The notes below the pieces were generated by a model that was given only the letters and a program-made list of their open reading frames with translations, was not told where the DNA came from and made no database searches. From NCBI GenBank assembly GCA_019671005.1, contig CM033721.1, positions 53,760,364 through 53,824,363 on the forward strand: a stretch of DNA of 64,000 bases, given 5' to 3'. Shown here piece by piece: positions 1-11,337 of this stretch. The stretch's first letter is position 1. The number at the start of each line of letters is the position of its first letter. Position numbers and translations under genes: made by a program. The DNA is from Hibiscus mutabilis (Eukaryota; Streptophyta; Magnoliopsida; Malvales; Malvaceae).

Positions 1-378
1 TGATATTATTGGGAATATGCGTCTTTAAATTCAAAATCCATTAAACCCTCCAATTTAATTTTTTACGCGTTCCAAAGTGGTTGGTGATAACTTATTGGGT
101 TATATTAAATGACACATTTTAATTTAAGAACTGAGAAAATAATTTGGGCGGTCTCCAAAATTGTTAACAGGTTCAAAACTTCTGATGAGTACGTGAAATT
201 GAAATGGTTAGCAAAAATTGTAGTATTTTGTGTTTACATTGAAACGTTCGAAACTTTGTTCGCAAACGTTAGATGCACGTCATTTCACTAAAAAAACTTT
301 GTTCGCAAACTATTTTTCGTTTTAAAAGAAGAAGGACAGTCTCAACAATGAGGAGTTATCTGAAATATTTTTAAGAAG
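1..378. repeat. Host repeat, first copy (upstream of F-box-like pseudogene)
   Basis: The start resembles sequence near 3052, 18490, 21055, 26630 and 28110 around the phrase GGGAACATGCGTCTTTT. The stretch near 245-290 (GCAAACGTTAGATGCACGTC) matches host repeats near 19900, 21275, 22175 and 26800. A short ORF at 109-291 has no recognisable product. A second copy of the F-box start-like sequence (about 349-376) lies about 108 bp before the better one at 457, so this end may be internally duplicated. Confidence 0.55.
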
Positions 379-1449
379 TTGAGAGCAGGTAGTTTTCTTC
401 TAAACATCCCCGATTCAAGTTTTTGCAAGGCATCCATAGCATATTCTAGTCTCACCATTGACGAGTTGTCTGAAATATTTTCAAGAAATGATTTAAAGAC
501 AATGAAGAAATGTCGATTGCTGTTAAAATGGTGTAATGCTCTAACGTACGAATCTAGCTTTATGGAATCTTATACTGGAAGAACAAACTCAATATACGGG
601 TACTTAATTGCAAGCAACTATGAGAAATTTGGTTCTTATAGTTTTGTAAGAGATGACCAATCAAGTCATGATGATCGGAAACTCACGTTCCATTTTTTGT
701 ATCATTAGGACATCGACATCTTAGATGTTGTGGATACAGGTTTAGTGGTTTGCAGAGCTCGTCCAGGAAATAACTATTATATTTGTTCCAAGTCTACACC
801 TTAAACCTTAACAGGCTGAATATATGCCAATGAAGATCAAGATGATTGTTCTCAGATTAAGATCCTTGGAGTACAAAATTGTGTGAGTTTTTGATCAGTG
901 CAATTATGATTACGTTAAAGGTGTTAAAGCTATCTGTTGCAAAGTCTTTGATTCCAATGTTGGACTTGGCATCGTGCGAGTAATTTGAAGTTACCAGCCG
1001 ACGAGTATTTCAAGCAGAATTCGTGCACAATATCTTTGTGTGGTTGCCTGCATTGACTGACATGGATGGATGAAAAGTATAGAATACTTGACTTTGACCT
1101 GAAAACTAAGAGTTGGGAATCGATAAAGATGTTTGAGTCATACAATTTCGGAATTGATAGGTCGCTCAATCTCGACAAGCATGAAAGGAAGTTGGCAATA
1201 ATGTCAATGAGATGAGACATACCTCGGTTAGAGATTTGGACGATGGGAAACGACACACAAAAGTATGGAATAAAAAAATATAGTATTGATCTTGTAGGTT
1301 GTATTGATGCAATCGGCTATGGCAAGCTTATGGCATTTTACAGTACCAATACTATTTTGATGCTTTTTGCCGATAGAACAATATTGTATAATGTGCAACA
1401 TGGAAGCATTTCTCGATTCGTTTATGCTGAGCACCCCACATTTGTATAA
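379..1449 (+). pseudogene. F-box / F-box-associated-domain protein pseudogene
   Basis: Resembles plant F-box proteins, the substrate-recognition subunits of SCF ubiquitin ligases. Near 445-560 the frame reads LTIDELSEIFSRNDLKTMKK followed by CRLLLKWCNALTYESSF, which fits an F-box helix set (L-x2-E-L-x-E-I-F...CR-x3-KWCNAL). After an in-frame TAG at 706-708 the same frame continues with VVDTGLVVCRARP and NNYYICSKSTP, like the start of an F-box-associated domain. Further pieces lie at about 1077-1215 (KYRILDFDLKTKSWESIK) and 1243-1449 (GIKKYSIDL, then ILYNVQHGSISRF), like the C-terminal half of that domain. Several stops and frame changes separate the pieces. The whole length is close to a normal gene of about 350-400 codons, so this is decayed rather than truncated. 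Host-like repeat lies on both sides. The F-box family is well supported; the exact subfamily is not. Confidence 0.72.
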
Positions 1450-2234
1450 TTTATTCTATCAGATTATGATCCGACTATATAATGTGATCTTGTTTGTATT
1501 GTTTACTTGGTTATATATTGTGTTCTTAAATTTCATCGGGCTATGTTTACATTTCTAAATGTATAAATGAAGGAGTTGAGAACACCGATTTCGGAACCTA
1601 TAGCTATAAGTTCGGTACTAGTACAATTAAATTCCAACTGAGAATGTGAGAACAATTGGTAACATTTTAATTTTTTTACGAAAAGAGTTTCGAACCAAGT
1701 ACATGATGTATGGATACTTCCAACCGAAAAGAAAACTTATTGGTGGGTAATATTGTCAAGGACAAACAAATTATTATACGAACATGTCTCACCACAGCAT
1801 CCATAGATGGTCCTGAGTAAAAATTAGTATCCCATTTATTTTTATCATTTTTAGTACTTTTAGATTTATTTTATTATTTGCTTTAGTTTATTGGATAAAT
1901 GGACACAAGTATTAAAAATTTAAAACCTAAGCATATTAAATATTTAGTTTTTTACTGCTAAAAAAACACTACAAGGGAATAAGGGTTTATAAACATAAAA
2001 CATTTTTTAAAAATGATTTAATATATTTATTATATTATAGATATAAAGTTTGTGTAAATTTTAGATAGTAAGCTTGAAGTTTTTATTGTTGTTGACTTTT
2101 TGTGTAAGGATTCATCGAAAAAAAGATGATTAAAAGAAAATAGTTATATATTTTTTTTATGTTAATGTTTACTTTACAAATTAATAGTTTAAGTTGGTAA
2201 AAAGAAAATAAATCATACTGTTGTGAATAAAATA
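1450..2234. other. AT-rich intergenic host DNA
   Basis: No gene recognised. 1570-1680 (TTGAGAACACCGATTTCGG and following) resembles 3075-3180 and 18525-18620, so it belongs to the locally repeated host unit. The remainder is AT-rich with homopolymer runs. Confidence 0.5.
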
Positions 2235-2630
2235 AAGAATGACAAACCTAAGAACAATGAATAAGAACAAAAAGAACAAAATGATGAGATAAAGAGTGAG
2301 ATTTATATTTATTCTTCATACAGACTTGTATACAATGTCTTCATGAAATCATCTAATTATAGGCATAAGAAGTACATAATACGTTAAACTCTAAGAAATG
2401 AAGATAATATTCATAATGATAAAGTAAATCAAATCTCCTTAATAAAGTTCTTATCGTGATAGACATCCATATACATAAATATTCATAATAAATACGGAGA
2501 AGTTGGTAATTTTTTCTTCCAATTAATCTTATATTCCTCCAACCAAAGAATGCAATCTTATGTTCCTACCAAATAAACCAAATAAGAGTTGTGACATTTA
2601 TGGTCGTAGTATGCCAACTATGGCCTATAA
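2235..2630. repeat. Direct repeat, copy A (about 400 bp)
   Basis: Aligns over most of its length with 3535-3890, for example GATAGACATCCATAT, CTTATATTCCTCCAACCAAA and CTACCAAATAAACCAAATAAGAG in both. Spacing between copies is about 1.3 kb. It could be an old LTR or simply part of the tandem host unit. No coding content. Confidence 0.75.
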
Positions 2631-2984
2631 AGTTCTTCAATAGCCTGAAAATAGCTTTAAGGACAACCTTTTCAAATACCATTGTTTGTCGAAGCGAGAA
2701 ACTTAAAATAACACTCCTCCCAAATCTATAGAATGAAGTCTATGCATAGTAGTCATCACCACCCTGGGTATGCCTATTTATAATAGCAAAAAGATGCCCG
2801 ATGTGTATAATACTATTTATATTAGAAAAATGATTTACAAAAAATAGTATTAAACTGAAAATCTTAAATGTAGATTTTTAATTTTTGGGTTGGTAGAGTG
2901 TCTTTCGGAAGTTTCATCGAGTTTCAGAACTTCCATTTCATACTTATCAGAAAACTCTTGTACAGAATGCAACAATTGAAAAGA
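2631..2984. other. AT-rich spacer
   Basis: No gene recognised. Part of 2640-2770 (AACACTCCTCCCAAATCTAT and the phrase GTAGTCATCACCACC) resembles 26090-26180, so this is again host repeat. Confidence 0.4.
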
Positions 2985-3534
2985 CTTAACAGCTGCTGAC
3001 GTATCAGAAAGGGTTAAGAGATTCGAGACTGATAGAGAAAGGACACATATATATTGGGAACATGAGCCTTTTGAAATGTGAGTAAGGGAGTTGAGAACAA
3101 TGGTTTTTGAGCTCTTTAATAGATGATCAGAACTAGTAGAATTAAATTCTAACTGAAAATATGAAAAGAAGTGGTACATTTTAGGATGTGAGCTCTTTAA
3201 TAACGTAACGTCGGTTTGATACTATTTACATAGTTTCAATACTGACACTGAAAAGAAGCGTATTTTGAAATTTGAAATTCGAAATCCTCCCAGCCCAACA
3301 AAGTCAAAATTGTAAGTAAATAAGATCTTGGTCACGGTTTCAGAACGACTAAGTCTAGATTCGGTAATGATATTATTTAAGACCAACTGAAAATGTAAAA
3401 ATATCAAGTAAAATTATAGGTTTTATACTTCCAGACGAAACAATAGCTTATTGGTTGGTAATCTTTTCGACCGCTAGGGTTAACATATGAACAACCACAT
3501 TTTAGATATAAATCGTTTATGCTATTGTGCAAAA
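2985..3534. repeat. Host repeat, copy matching the sequence upstream of the E2-like pseudogene
   Basis: Aligns nearly end to end with 18431-18960: shared phrases include GAGACTGATAGAGAAA, GAGCTCTTTAATAACGTAAC, GAAACAATAGCTTATTGG and ATGAACAACCACATTTT. At 18431 this sequence ends in a TATA box and an E2-like gene. Here it runs instead into direct repeat copy B without a recognisable gene. Confidence 0.75.
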
Positions 3535-3890
3535 AGTAACGAATGCGAAAAATAAGAACAAAGAACAAGAACAGAAGAACACAATGATGATAGAAAGAGG
3601 GAGAATTATATTTATTTTGCAATATAGAAGTACATAATACATTAAACTCTAATTAATGAACATAATATTCATAATAATAAAGTAAATCAAATCTACTTGG
3701 TAAAGTTCATATCGTGATAGACATCCATATAGATAAATATTCATAAAACATATGGAGAAGTTGGTAATCTTTTTCCTAGAATTAATCTTATATTCCTCCA
3801 ACCAAACATTGTAACCTTATGCTCCTACCAAATAAACCAAATAAGAGCCACGCCATTTATGATCATAGTATGCAAACTATGACACTTTTA
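3535..3890. repeat. Direct repeat, copy B
   Basis: Second copy of the about 400-bp repeat at 2235-2630. The similarity continues to the phrase ATGCAAACTATGA, after which host repeat continues to the break at the Athila-like fragment. Confidence 0.75.
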
Positions 3891-3993
3891 TAAAATTTAC
3901 GGTAACGTTTAATTTGTTGTACTGATGCTGGATTCGCTACATGTAAAGAAAAGTTTAATCCGAAATCGTTAGGAATACATGTTACATTTTATG
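3891..3993. repeat. Host repeat truncated by the Athila-like block
   Basis: GAAATCGTTAGGAATACATG at 3961-3980 matches 19840 and 27690 in other host repeat copies. The match stops at about 3993. Here roughly 40 bp of unmatched filler begins, followed by Athila-like sequence from about 4034. Confidence 0.6.
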
Positions 3994-4033
3994 TTAACAT
4001 GGTAAACGACAAAAGTGCAGCACACATCAACAA

Positions 4034-6603
4034 CTTCAGAAAAGTTAATGGGTTCGAAGTGCATACCTGGTCCAGCTTCAAGCAAGCTAGAGTGCTTTAT
4101 CTCCAATGGGCAGTCCTCGAGCTTAAGATCGTTATCTTTTTCGAGCTCCTTATAATCTTCAATTTGCACAAAATTGTTGCAGCATAATTTTCCATCATAC
4201 TCTTCTACTGTAGCATCTATGTAAAGACATTCCTCATTGTCGTCCACAAATTTGAGTGTGTTGAAGACATTGATGGTTACCCTTCGATCAGCCACTTGTA
4301 TTGTAAACTCACCTTTCTCATAGTCAATCAAGATAAGGCCAGTGGATAAGAATGGCCACCCCAAGATTATGGGTGCATTGTCATTTGCCTCACAATCAAG
4401 GATGAGAAAGTCGACTGGAAAGACAAATCCGTCAACTTTTACCACAACATCCTCAATTCTTCCTTCTAGCCAGACATGAGAGCGATCAACTAGCTGTAAA
4501 ATGACTGTTGTAGGTCTTAGTTCTCCCATTCCAAGCTTCATAAAAATAGACTTGGGCATTAAGTTAACACTAGACCCAAGGTCGCATAAGGCTTTTCCCA
4601 CATAGTTGTCACCAATAGAAAAAGGAATGATGAAACTGCCCGGAACTTATCGTTTAGGTGGCAACTTACTCCACACTGAATAGCACTCTTTTGCTGTGGC
4701 AACAGTCTCATATTTTTCCACCCTTCTCTTCTTGGTAACAATGTCCTTGAGAAATTTAGCATAAGTGGGCATTTGATCAATGGCCTCCAGGAATGGGACA
4801 TCGATATGTGGCTGGTCAAAGATATTTACGAATTTCTTAAACTGGAGATCATCTTTGTGCTTCTTCATTCTTTGAGGAAAATGAGGTGGGGGTCTGATCT
4901 CTTCCTCTACTAGTAGAGGCTTGTCTTTTGCTGCAGCAAAAGTTGTTCCTTCCTTAGCAGATTCTTTAGTTGGGCACTCATTCTTGTCTTCCTCAAAATG
5001 TGTATCTCCTAATGCAACGGGTTCCTTTTGCTCACACTTGGGGTTGGAGTCTTCTTTATTTCCCCCCAAACTTATCTCCTTTATTAAGTTGCGTACCACT
5101 TCTCAAAGTGAGTGCGCTACGTTGTTCCTTTCCATGAGGTTTAGTGACTTCAGTGTCACTAGGAAAACTTCCTCGAGGTCGCACATGCAAAGCTTGTGCA
5201 ATTTGCCCTACTTGAGTTTCCAAATCTCTTAAGGACGAACTGTGACTTTGTAGTAGTTCTCCTTGGTTCTTGATGGATGCAGCATGGTCTTGAAGCAGGA
5301 CTTTCGTAGTAGCCATGAAGTCCTTCGTGGTTAATATGAAGTATTTGAATGTAGCTTCAAAAGAATTGTTACTGGATGAAGACGCCGAACCTATGTTGTT
5401 TTGCCATGGCATATTCTGCTGGTGACCTGGAGGTTCAATCAGATTTTGTTGTTGAGTCGAGCTGCAAGAATTATTGTTCCCCTGGTTCCCCCAAGAAAGC
5501 TTAGGGTGCTAAAGCCATCCTAGATTGTAGGTGTTGGAGTAGGGATTGTTATTCCTATTGTAGTTTCCCACATAATTGGTGGATTGTTGGTTTTCAGGGC
5601 ACTCGCTTAAATGATGGTTTCCCTCACATCGAAGACAAGCTGTAGTAACCTTCACTTCTTTTACCTCGTTTGGACATTGGAGATTCTTTAACATGTTGGT
5701 AATAGTTGATAATTGAGCTGAAACCGAGTCATCAACATCATATTCTCGCATTCCTTGAGTCTTTCTCCCTGCTCCGAGCCTCGAGGAAGGGAATTGGTAG
5801 TCGTTGTTTGCTATCCTATCAAGGATATCAAACGCTTCTTTTGGTGACTTGTCCAACAGGGTTCCATTTGCTAAAGCATCCAACATCATTCTTGTAGGTG
5901 CATTAACTCCATTGTAGAACATCACCACTTGTGTCCAATCATGGAAACCATGATTCGTGCACTTGTGCAAAAGTCCCTTCAATCTATCCCAACACTCATA
6001 CATCGATTCGTCATCAGCTTGACGAAATAAAGCAATCTCGTTCCTTAACTGGGTATTTCTATTGGGTGGATTATACCGCATAAAAAAACTCTTGCATAGG
6101 TCTGTCCATGTCTCCATTGAACCAGTAGGTACTCCACTCAACCAAGCTCTCGCCTGATCTTGCAAGGAAAAAGGGAAGAACTTTAACTTTAACACATCTT
6201 GATGCACCCCTTGCTGTCTAAATGATTCACAAACTTCCAAGAATCCACGAATGTGTTGCCTTGCATCTTCATGAGGTGATCCCCTGAACTACCCAATGGA
6301 GTTCAACATGTTGAACATGACTGGCTTGAGTTCAAAGTGAGCAGTGTGGATCTCGAGAGCCACAATTCTAGGATTCAGATCATCTAAGATAGGGTTCAAA
6401 TGGTCCCTAATAGCTCAAGGTCAAACTATTGCTCCAGGATTTACTGCAGCATCAAGATTTCCTTGATTGTCGACTGGCAATCCTTGATTCTGATGTCTAT
6501 CCATGATTCTCAAAGCCTCTTGTATCTACCTTCTTTGCTGAAAGAGATGTTCAATTTCAGGAATGATAGGTTGTAAGGGTCCACTAGGTCTTCTTCTGGT
6601 CAT
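4034..6603 (-). pseudogene. gag-pro: Athila-type gag-protease polyprotein, truncated and broken
   Basis: Read on the minus strand from an ATG at 6601-6603 (MTRRRPSGPL). The gag core at 6240-5509 includes the phrases FFPFSLQDQARAWLSGVP, FRQADDESMYECWDRLKG and DKSPKEAFDILDRIANNDYQ. A zinc knuckle of form C-x2-C-x3-H-x4-C (CLRCEGNHHLSEC) lies near 5600-5640. A linker follows, then the aspartic-protease region at 4650-4270: ALCDLGSSVNLMPKSIF carries the catalytic aspartate in the DLGS variant usual for Athila elements, and IILGWPFLSTG is the flap-distal ILG motif. Stops interrupt the frame early in gag, near 6290-6580 and before the linker. The C-terminal end runs through filler into host sequence. 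The product would shape the virus-like particle and mature it; this copy cannot. Confidence 0.85.
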
Positions 6604-6713
6604 ACTCTAGTAGAACACCTGAAAAGATAAACAAAGACAACTAGTAAAACTGTACAAAAACTTAAAATAAATAAAACAATGCAAAAACTAATCCGTGAAC
6701 GACCAATTGCTAA

Positions 6714-6731
6714 TCTCCGACAACGGCGCCA
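6714..6731 (-). promoter_or_regulatory. Primer-binding site, tRNA-Asp type
   Basis: The plus strand reads TCTCCGACAACGGCGCCA, matching the 3' end of plant tRNA-Asp(GUC) (…CCCCGGCAACGGCGCCA) with two changes. It sits 6 bp from the LTR edge, as expected for minus-strand priming of the truncated copy. Confidence 0.8.
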
Positions 6732-6737
6732 AAAACT

Positions 6738-8187
6738 TGTTGCGTGTTGTGGTGTACTATAAATGATACAGAAATAATGCAACTATACATATCGAGCAAG
6801 TAGTAATAGTGATGAGTGAGTATCGTCTCCATAGGGATTGGAGGTGATTCACGTCAGGTTCAAGCAATGCAAACTAGAATTGTAAATGCTGTAGCAACAA
6901 AGGCAAGAAAAGAAATGCTATAGCAAACAAATATAGTAAAAACTAGCTGAACTGAATAGACTAAAAAAACTGTCCTCACACGTGTGAAACTCACTATGGG
7001 AAAGACTGGCTGGGCTTGCCTAGATGACCTATGTCTAGCTCTTAAGGATGCTTCGCAATTTCTCACCTATCTTCTGCTCAGCAGGATTTTCTAAGGATAC
7101 TTCTAAACTATCTCTAGTAAGAAGTCTGATAGCTAATATGCTACAGCAATACCTCTCAGCGTGAACACTAACATACTTCTACCCTTGAAGTACTACCCTT
7201 TTTAGCCGTTGAAGCCCTCCACTTATCGCTAAGGTGGGTTAGAGTTATGCCTCTCAGCATCCAACTCCATTTCCTATGTGGATCTAAGCCTAGCTCTCTT
7301 GACCACTAGACTAATCAAACACTCAAGGAAAGGCCAACTCTCGAAGGCTTTTACAACCCTAAAGAAATAAAACCACAGACAAAGCATAGAAAATGGTGGA
7401 AACATAAAAGCATTCATTAAAGGAAACCAAACATAATCATCCAAACAAACACAAGCCACCTAAAATCAATTCATGGATGGGCAATAAACATCCATCATCA
7501 TACGTCTCATACAACCCATATTTTAGAAAAATATAAAATGTCACAGCAAAAGCTGAAAGGAAGGTAAACTCCCATTCTGCCGTGGATTGCCATGAACCGC
7601 CCTAGGTTAGTAGCTTCTCTCATGAGCTAGCACGATCTTCCCTTTGGAGCTTCAACAATGGAGGACACCAGGTTGAGGAAGAAGATGAAGAAAAGAGTCG
7701 CCTTTCTCTTATCTCTTTCTTAGCTTTTTAGGTCATCTTTCTAGTACTTTTTTCACGGCCCCCTTAAATGAGGGCTTCTTGTCCTTTATATATTGGAGGC
7801 TCCTAGGGTATTGTGCCCTAAACATTCCCTTTGCGACCTAGAGGATATTCCTCTGGCACATGTTTGGCATAAGAGAAAAATGGGGGCTCTCACATGTGGG
7901 TTGGAAAATATCTTCCTCTCATTGTGTCTTTTTCTGCTCCCAGCCCTTCCAGTACAAAATACTATGGCATTTTCAGCTATTTCGCCTAGTTCACCTGCAC
8001 ATCATGAAACTAGACCAAACCCTTCTCACGGAGCATCAATTTAGCGATTAACCCACAACAACCAAAGCTATGAAACAAGATGTAACTATATGAACTAAAT
8101 GCAACCTAAATGCCATGAAATAAGCCTAAGAACAAGCAAATAACAGAGTAAAAAGGTATGAAATATATGCACTTTGCAGAGTTATCA
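6738..8187 (-). mobile_element. Athila-like LTR shared by two internal regions
   Basis: About 1450 bp; in element sense it starts TGATAACTCTGC and ends GCAACA (TG...CA). It pairs with 16973-18430. In about 130 bp at its left edge I count 11 differences from that partner, so the pair is old. It is simultaneously the 3' LTR of the element to its right (polypurine tract at 8188) and the 5' LTR of the truncated copy to its left (primer site at 6714). Confidence 0.9.
7785..7792 (-). promoter_or_regulatory. LTR TATA box
   Basis: TATATAAA on the minus strand, followed by AGGACAAGAAGCCC. The same word lies at the same place in the partner LTR (18027-18034). It is the likely U3 core promoter. Confidence 0.65.
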
Positions 8188-8203
8188 CACCCCCAAACTT
8201 AAG
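8188..8203 (-). promoter_or_regulatory. Polypurine tract of the full Athila-like element
   Basis: On the minus strand CTTAAGTTTGGGGGTG directly precedes the LTR start TGATAAC. This is the plus-strand primer position. Confidence 0.75.
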
Positions 8204-9186
8204 TTATTGCTTGCCCTCAAGCAATACATAGAAAAGAACAGAAGAAATGTTGTGGCAAAAGTTTTGGTTCAAGACAGATTTGGGGCAAAATTTCAGTCCT
8301 CAAAAATTAAAGGCTTTCAACATGTTAGACTAAACTGAGATTTTAAGAACACTTGTTAGGGCTAGGTTCATTGCATGTGTGTGCGTGATTGCATCCAATC
8401 TATGCTCAACATAGCTAAGAAGGTTTTTAAGAAAGCTCTCTAATGCACCTTAATATTTCTAATCGAGTTAAGCACTATTTTTACTCCCATATTGTAATCT
8501 TTTTTTACGTAAACGTTGCTTCGAAGGGAGTCAGCTCATCACAACTACCTTCCTAGACTTGAAAATGAAGTGGAGCAAACACCTCATTCCCTAGCCTATT
8601 GAGTAGAGTCATCATGTGACTACTTTCATTCACTCATTTGTTGCTGCTGCCATTTATTTAAACGTAGAATCCAAGCAAACAACACAAAGAGGAGTGTCCC
8701 TCTACAGTAATGCCGAAGCATTTATTCTCAAATTAACACCTATTTTAGCACATGGGAGTTTAAAGAAGCCTTTAATGCTTATAATTGTCATTTCAAGCTC
8801 ATTAAGATTATTTAAACTCGGGCATGCAAGAGTCCTTTCCTAAAGACTTTTCCAACAATCTTAAGCATAGAAATCATGCAATCGTGTAACAATTTATTTC
8901 ATAAAGCACCATACCCTAAAGTCAGTTCCACCAATCTCATCCAGTTATAATTATTCAATTAATTCCAAGCCATACAATTTAAATGTTCATCATCAGGCAT
9001 CATAAATTTATTCACAAAACTATCTTTGAACTAATCAGAATGCCATAGCATAAATTTTGTTCCTAATTACAGATGCAAATGACTAACTATTAACACAAAC
9101 ACCCCCAAACTTGGAAAATACAGTGTCATCAATCCATGAAAACTAGATGCATGAAAGTAAATGAAATGCAATGCAAGTGAGGCACC
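8204..9186 (-). other. 3' untranslated region of the Athila-like element
   Basis: Lies between the extra ORF and the polypurine tract. I see no coding sequence conserved with the second Athila-like element, although CCCCCAAACTT appears both at 9102-9112 and at the polypurine tract. Confidence 0.6.
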
Positions 9187-10872
9187 TTATGGTTGTTGTC
9201 GTTTCACAGTTTTGGTTGCCATATGCTTGATGTTCGTTTTTTTAAGCGAGGCAATGGGTGGGTCGTCCTCTTTCTGTTTTGGTGATGGAGCTGGTTCATC
9301 ATGACTAGATTGCGTAGGTTGATCATCCTCCTCTTCATTTTCTGGCTCAGATGATGCGGCAGGGCTGTTCCAAATCTGTCTAGCTGTACGCTTCTGGCGG
9401 CACTTTGCTCTTGCCCTGGCTTCTGGAGTCTGGTCCACCATAGGATCTGGGATCGGAGTAGGGGTTTGGTCAGTGATTTCTTCATCATCGTCACTCTCGA
9501 TAGTGACGGGGTTGGTAGTAGGCTCTTCAGGTTTTGGGGCAGAGGCTGGAGGTATGGCCTTTCTCTTTTGCTTCTTGCTCTATTGTGCGGTAGTCTCAGT
9601 AGGTGCAGGTTTATTTGTGGCCAGGGTGGTCTGAGAAGTACTTGCTCTAGTTGTAGTAGGAGGTCCATCGGGGTAGCAAACAGGTCCTCAGTGAAGAGGC
9701 GAAAGTCGATAGGCATATGGGGCAACATTTCGCAGAAGTAGGTGTTGAGAACAACATCATTTGCTTTTACATACCTGAAATAGGTTGTGAGTTTGCCAAT
9801 TATTTGATCCATGTCGGACCGTAGGCGGTTGGTGGTGGCCACCAGGGATACAATCCTTGCTACATCAAAAGTTTTGGCCCCTCCTTCAACAGTTTCAGCT
9901 GGAGCATCTTCATCAAATCCTCGTAGATCAGAGATTTAGGCTGATGTGATTGCATTCTTTCCGGTGGTGGTCTCGTCGTCCTGAGGATCTTCAAAAACTT
10001 GTTTCTTGTGGCAGAGAGCAGTGATGAGATTTGGAAAAATTAGTGATCTCTTGCTCCTCTTCAGACAACATAGACTTCATCAACAATCAACTTCCCAACA
10101 TTGATGGGCTGACCATTCAGATGGAATGTTTAAGAAGCAACCAGTTGATGTGAACAGTGGCAGACTGAGATGTAGGCATAAGACGAGTTTTAACAAAGTG
10201 ATTCCAAACTTTGGCTTCAGGTTTAAGCCTTCCTCGCTCTACAGACCTTGTTGTTACATCGAGTTCAGTTTCGCTAAAGCATAGGTACTCGAGGACTTCT
10301 TTTTGTGTCCTGTCATCTACACCAGTTGCAAAAGGAGTATGGGGGTCCACCACATTTTTTAGGCCATAAAACTTGTTGATTGTGGCAGTAGTGAATTTGA
10401 TTTACTCTCCTCAAACATATACACGACTGGGTGGGGCTGGTGAGATGAGCATAGAATTCCCGCACGAAGGGGATGCAAATATCGTTAGGGTGTCGCACAA
10501 AATTTTCCCAGCCATGCTTTGTGATTACATCCATAAGGTCTTTGTCAAAACCTTGTTCCCCCCAGTAGGGAACTTAAATCCTTGCTCTGCAAAAGGCTTC
10601 CGATCTTTGAGTTGTTGCCAGCGATCTTTGGCAGTTTGGTCAGAGAATTTCTTGATCTCTATGACTGGTGGTGCTTGGGCACTTATGGACGCACCAGTGA
10701 CATTTTGCATCAGACCATTGTTACGGTAGGGAGGGGAGTAAAGAAAGTGAAGGTTTTGCTTTAATGGAGTTGAGAGGAAATCGGATGAAGAAGATGAAGT
10801 TTGAAAAGACATTAGAGAAAAAAAACAAAGAAAAAGTTGAGGGAAGTCGATGGGTCTGGGGAACTGCCGCAC
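9187..10872 (-). pseudogene. Athila-type extra ORF ('putative plant transposon protein' family), broken
   Basis: This minus-strand coding remnant sits between integrase and the 3' LTR, where Athila elements carry an additional ORF. A plausible start is the ATG near 10810 (MSFQTSSSSSDF). The fragment FSDQTAKDRWQQLKDRKPF with AEQGFKFP resembles the N-terminal 'aqaRY...l..R.li.erGf' part of the plant transposon protein domain. Later fragments include RLKPEAKVWNHFVKTRLMPT (about 10117-10353), which corresponds to RLKPEAKLWNKFVKTSLMPT in the second element. The C-terminal part, 9842-9187, is acidic, Ser/Pro/Gln-rich and carries KKTN near its end. At least four frame changes or stops occur. The role of this protein is not established; an envelope function should not be assumed. 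Confidence 0.75.
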
Positions 10873-11337
10873 GTTACTGAGGAGAGAGAGTTATAGGGAC
10901 AATTTTTCGGCGTGTGTAAGAGGAGAGAGATGAGGGCTATTTAATGAAAAGTGGGAAAGTGAGTGAGAGAGAGAAGGTAGGGTATTAATTGTTTAGGGTT
11001 TTGAAGGCATAGAATAAGGTATAACTTCCCCTTTTTGCTTTTTAGAAACCGCCACCTCCCCCAAACCTTGGAAATTCGTTTTGCCTTTTAACTTACCTTA
11101 TTAAGATAGAGACAAAACCCTAACCCTAATAAGAAAAGTCTGCCAACCTTTATTTTTGCCTTGGCGTGCCACCTACAACCTGTAGGAAAAACTGACATGG
11201 GGTAATAAAAACAAACATGAAATAAAGACAAAGGCATATCGAAAAGAACTTAAGAAATCAATAAAACAAAACTAAATTATTTATAGACATAAAACAAGAA
11301 AATGCTATAAAGATAAGAGGAAGGGAGGTGCAAACTC
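10873..11337 (-). other. Spacer between integrase and extra ORF
   Basis: No coding sequence. GA-rich near 10880-10985 (GTGAGTGAGAGAGAGAAGG). It might hold a promoter or splice acceptor for the downstream ORF, but no clear TATA box was seen. Confidence 0.45.

Larger units (their letters stand above)
3994..6737 (-). mobile_element. Truncated Athila-like Ty3/gypsy internal region (gag-protease only)
   Basis: This stretch is a second copy of the 14270-16972 internal region of the adjacent element, in the same orientation and clearly alignable throughout. It begins (minus sense) at the primer-binding site next to the LTR at 6738-8187 and stops inside the region after protease. Reverse transcriptase, RNase H, integrase and the distal LTR are absent. 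The distal break at about 3994-4034 abuts host repeat with no target duplication. Confidence 0.85.

Noticed and set aside
9466..9741. Plus-strand 91-codon ORF
   Set aside because: Antisense shadow of the Athila extra ORF.
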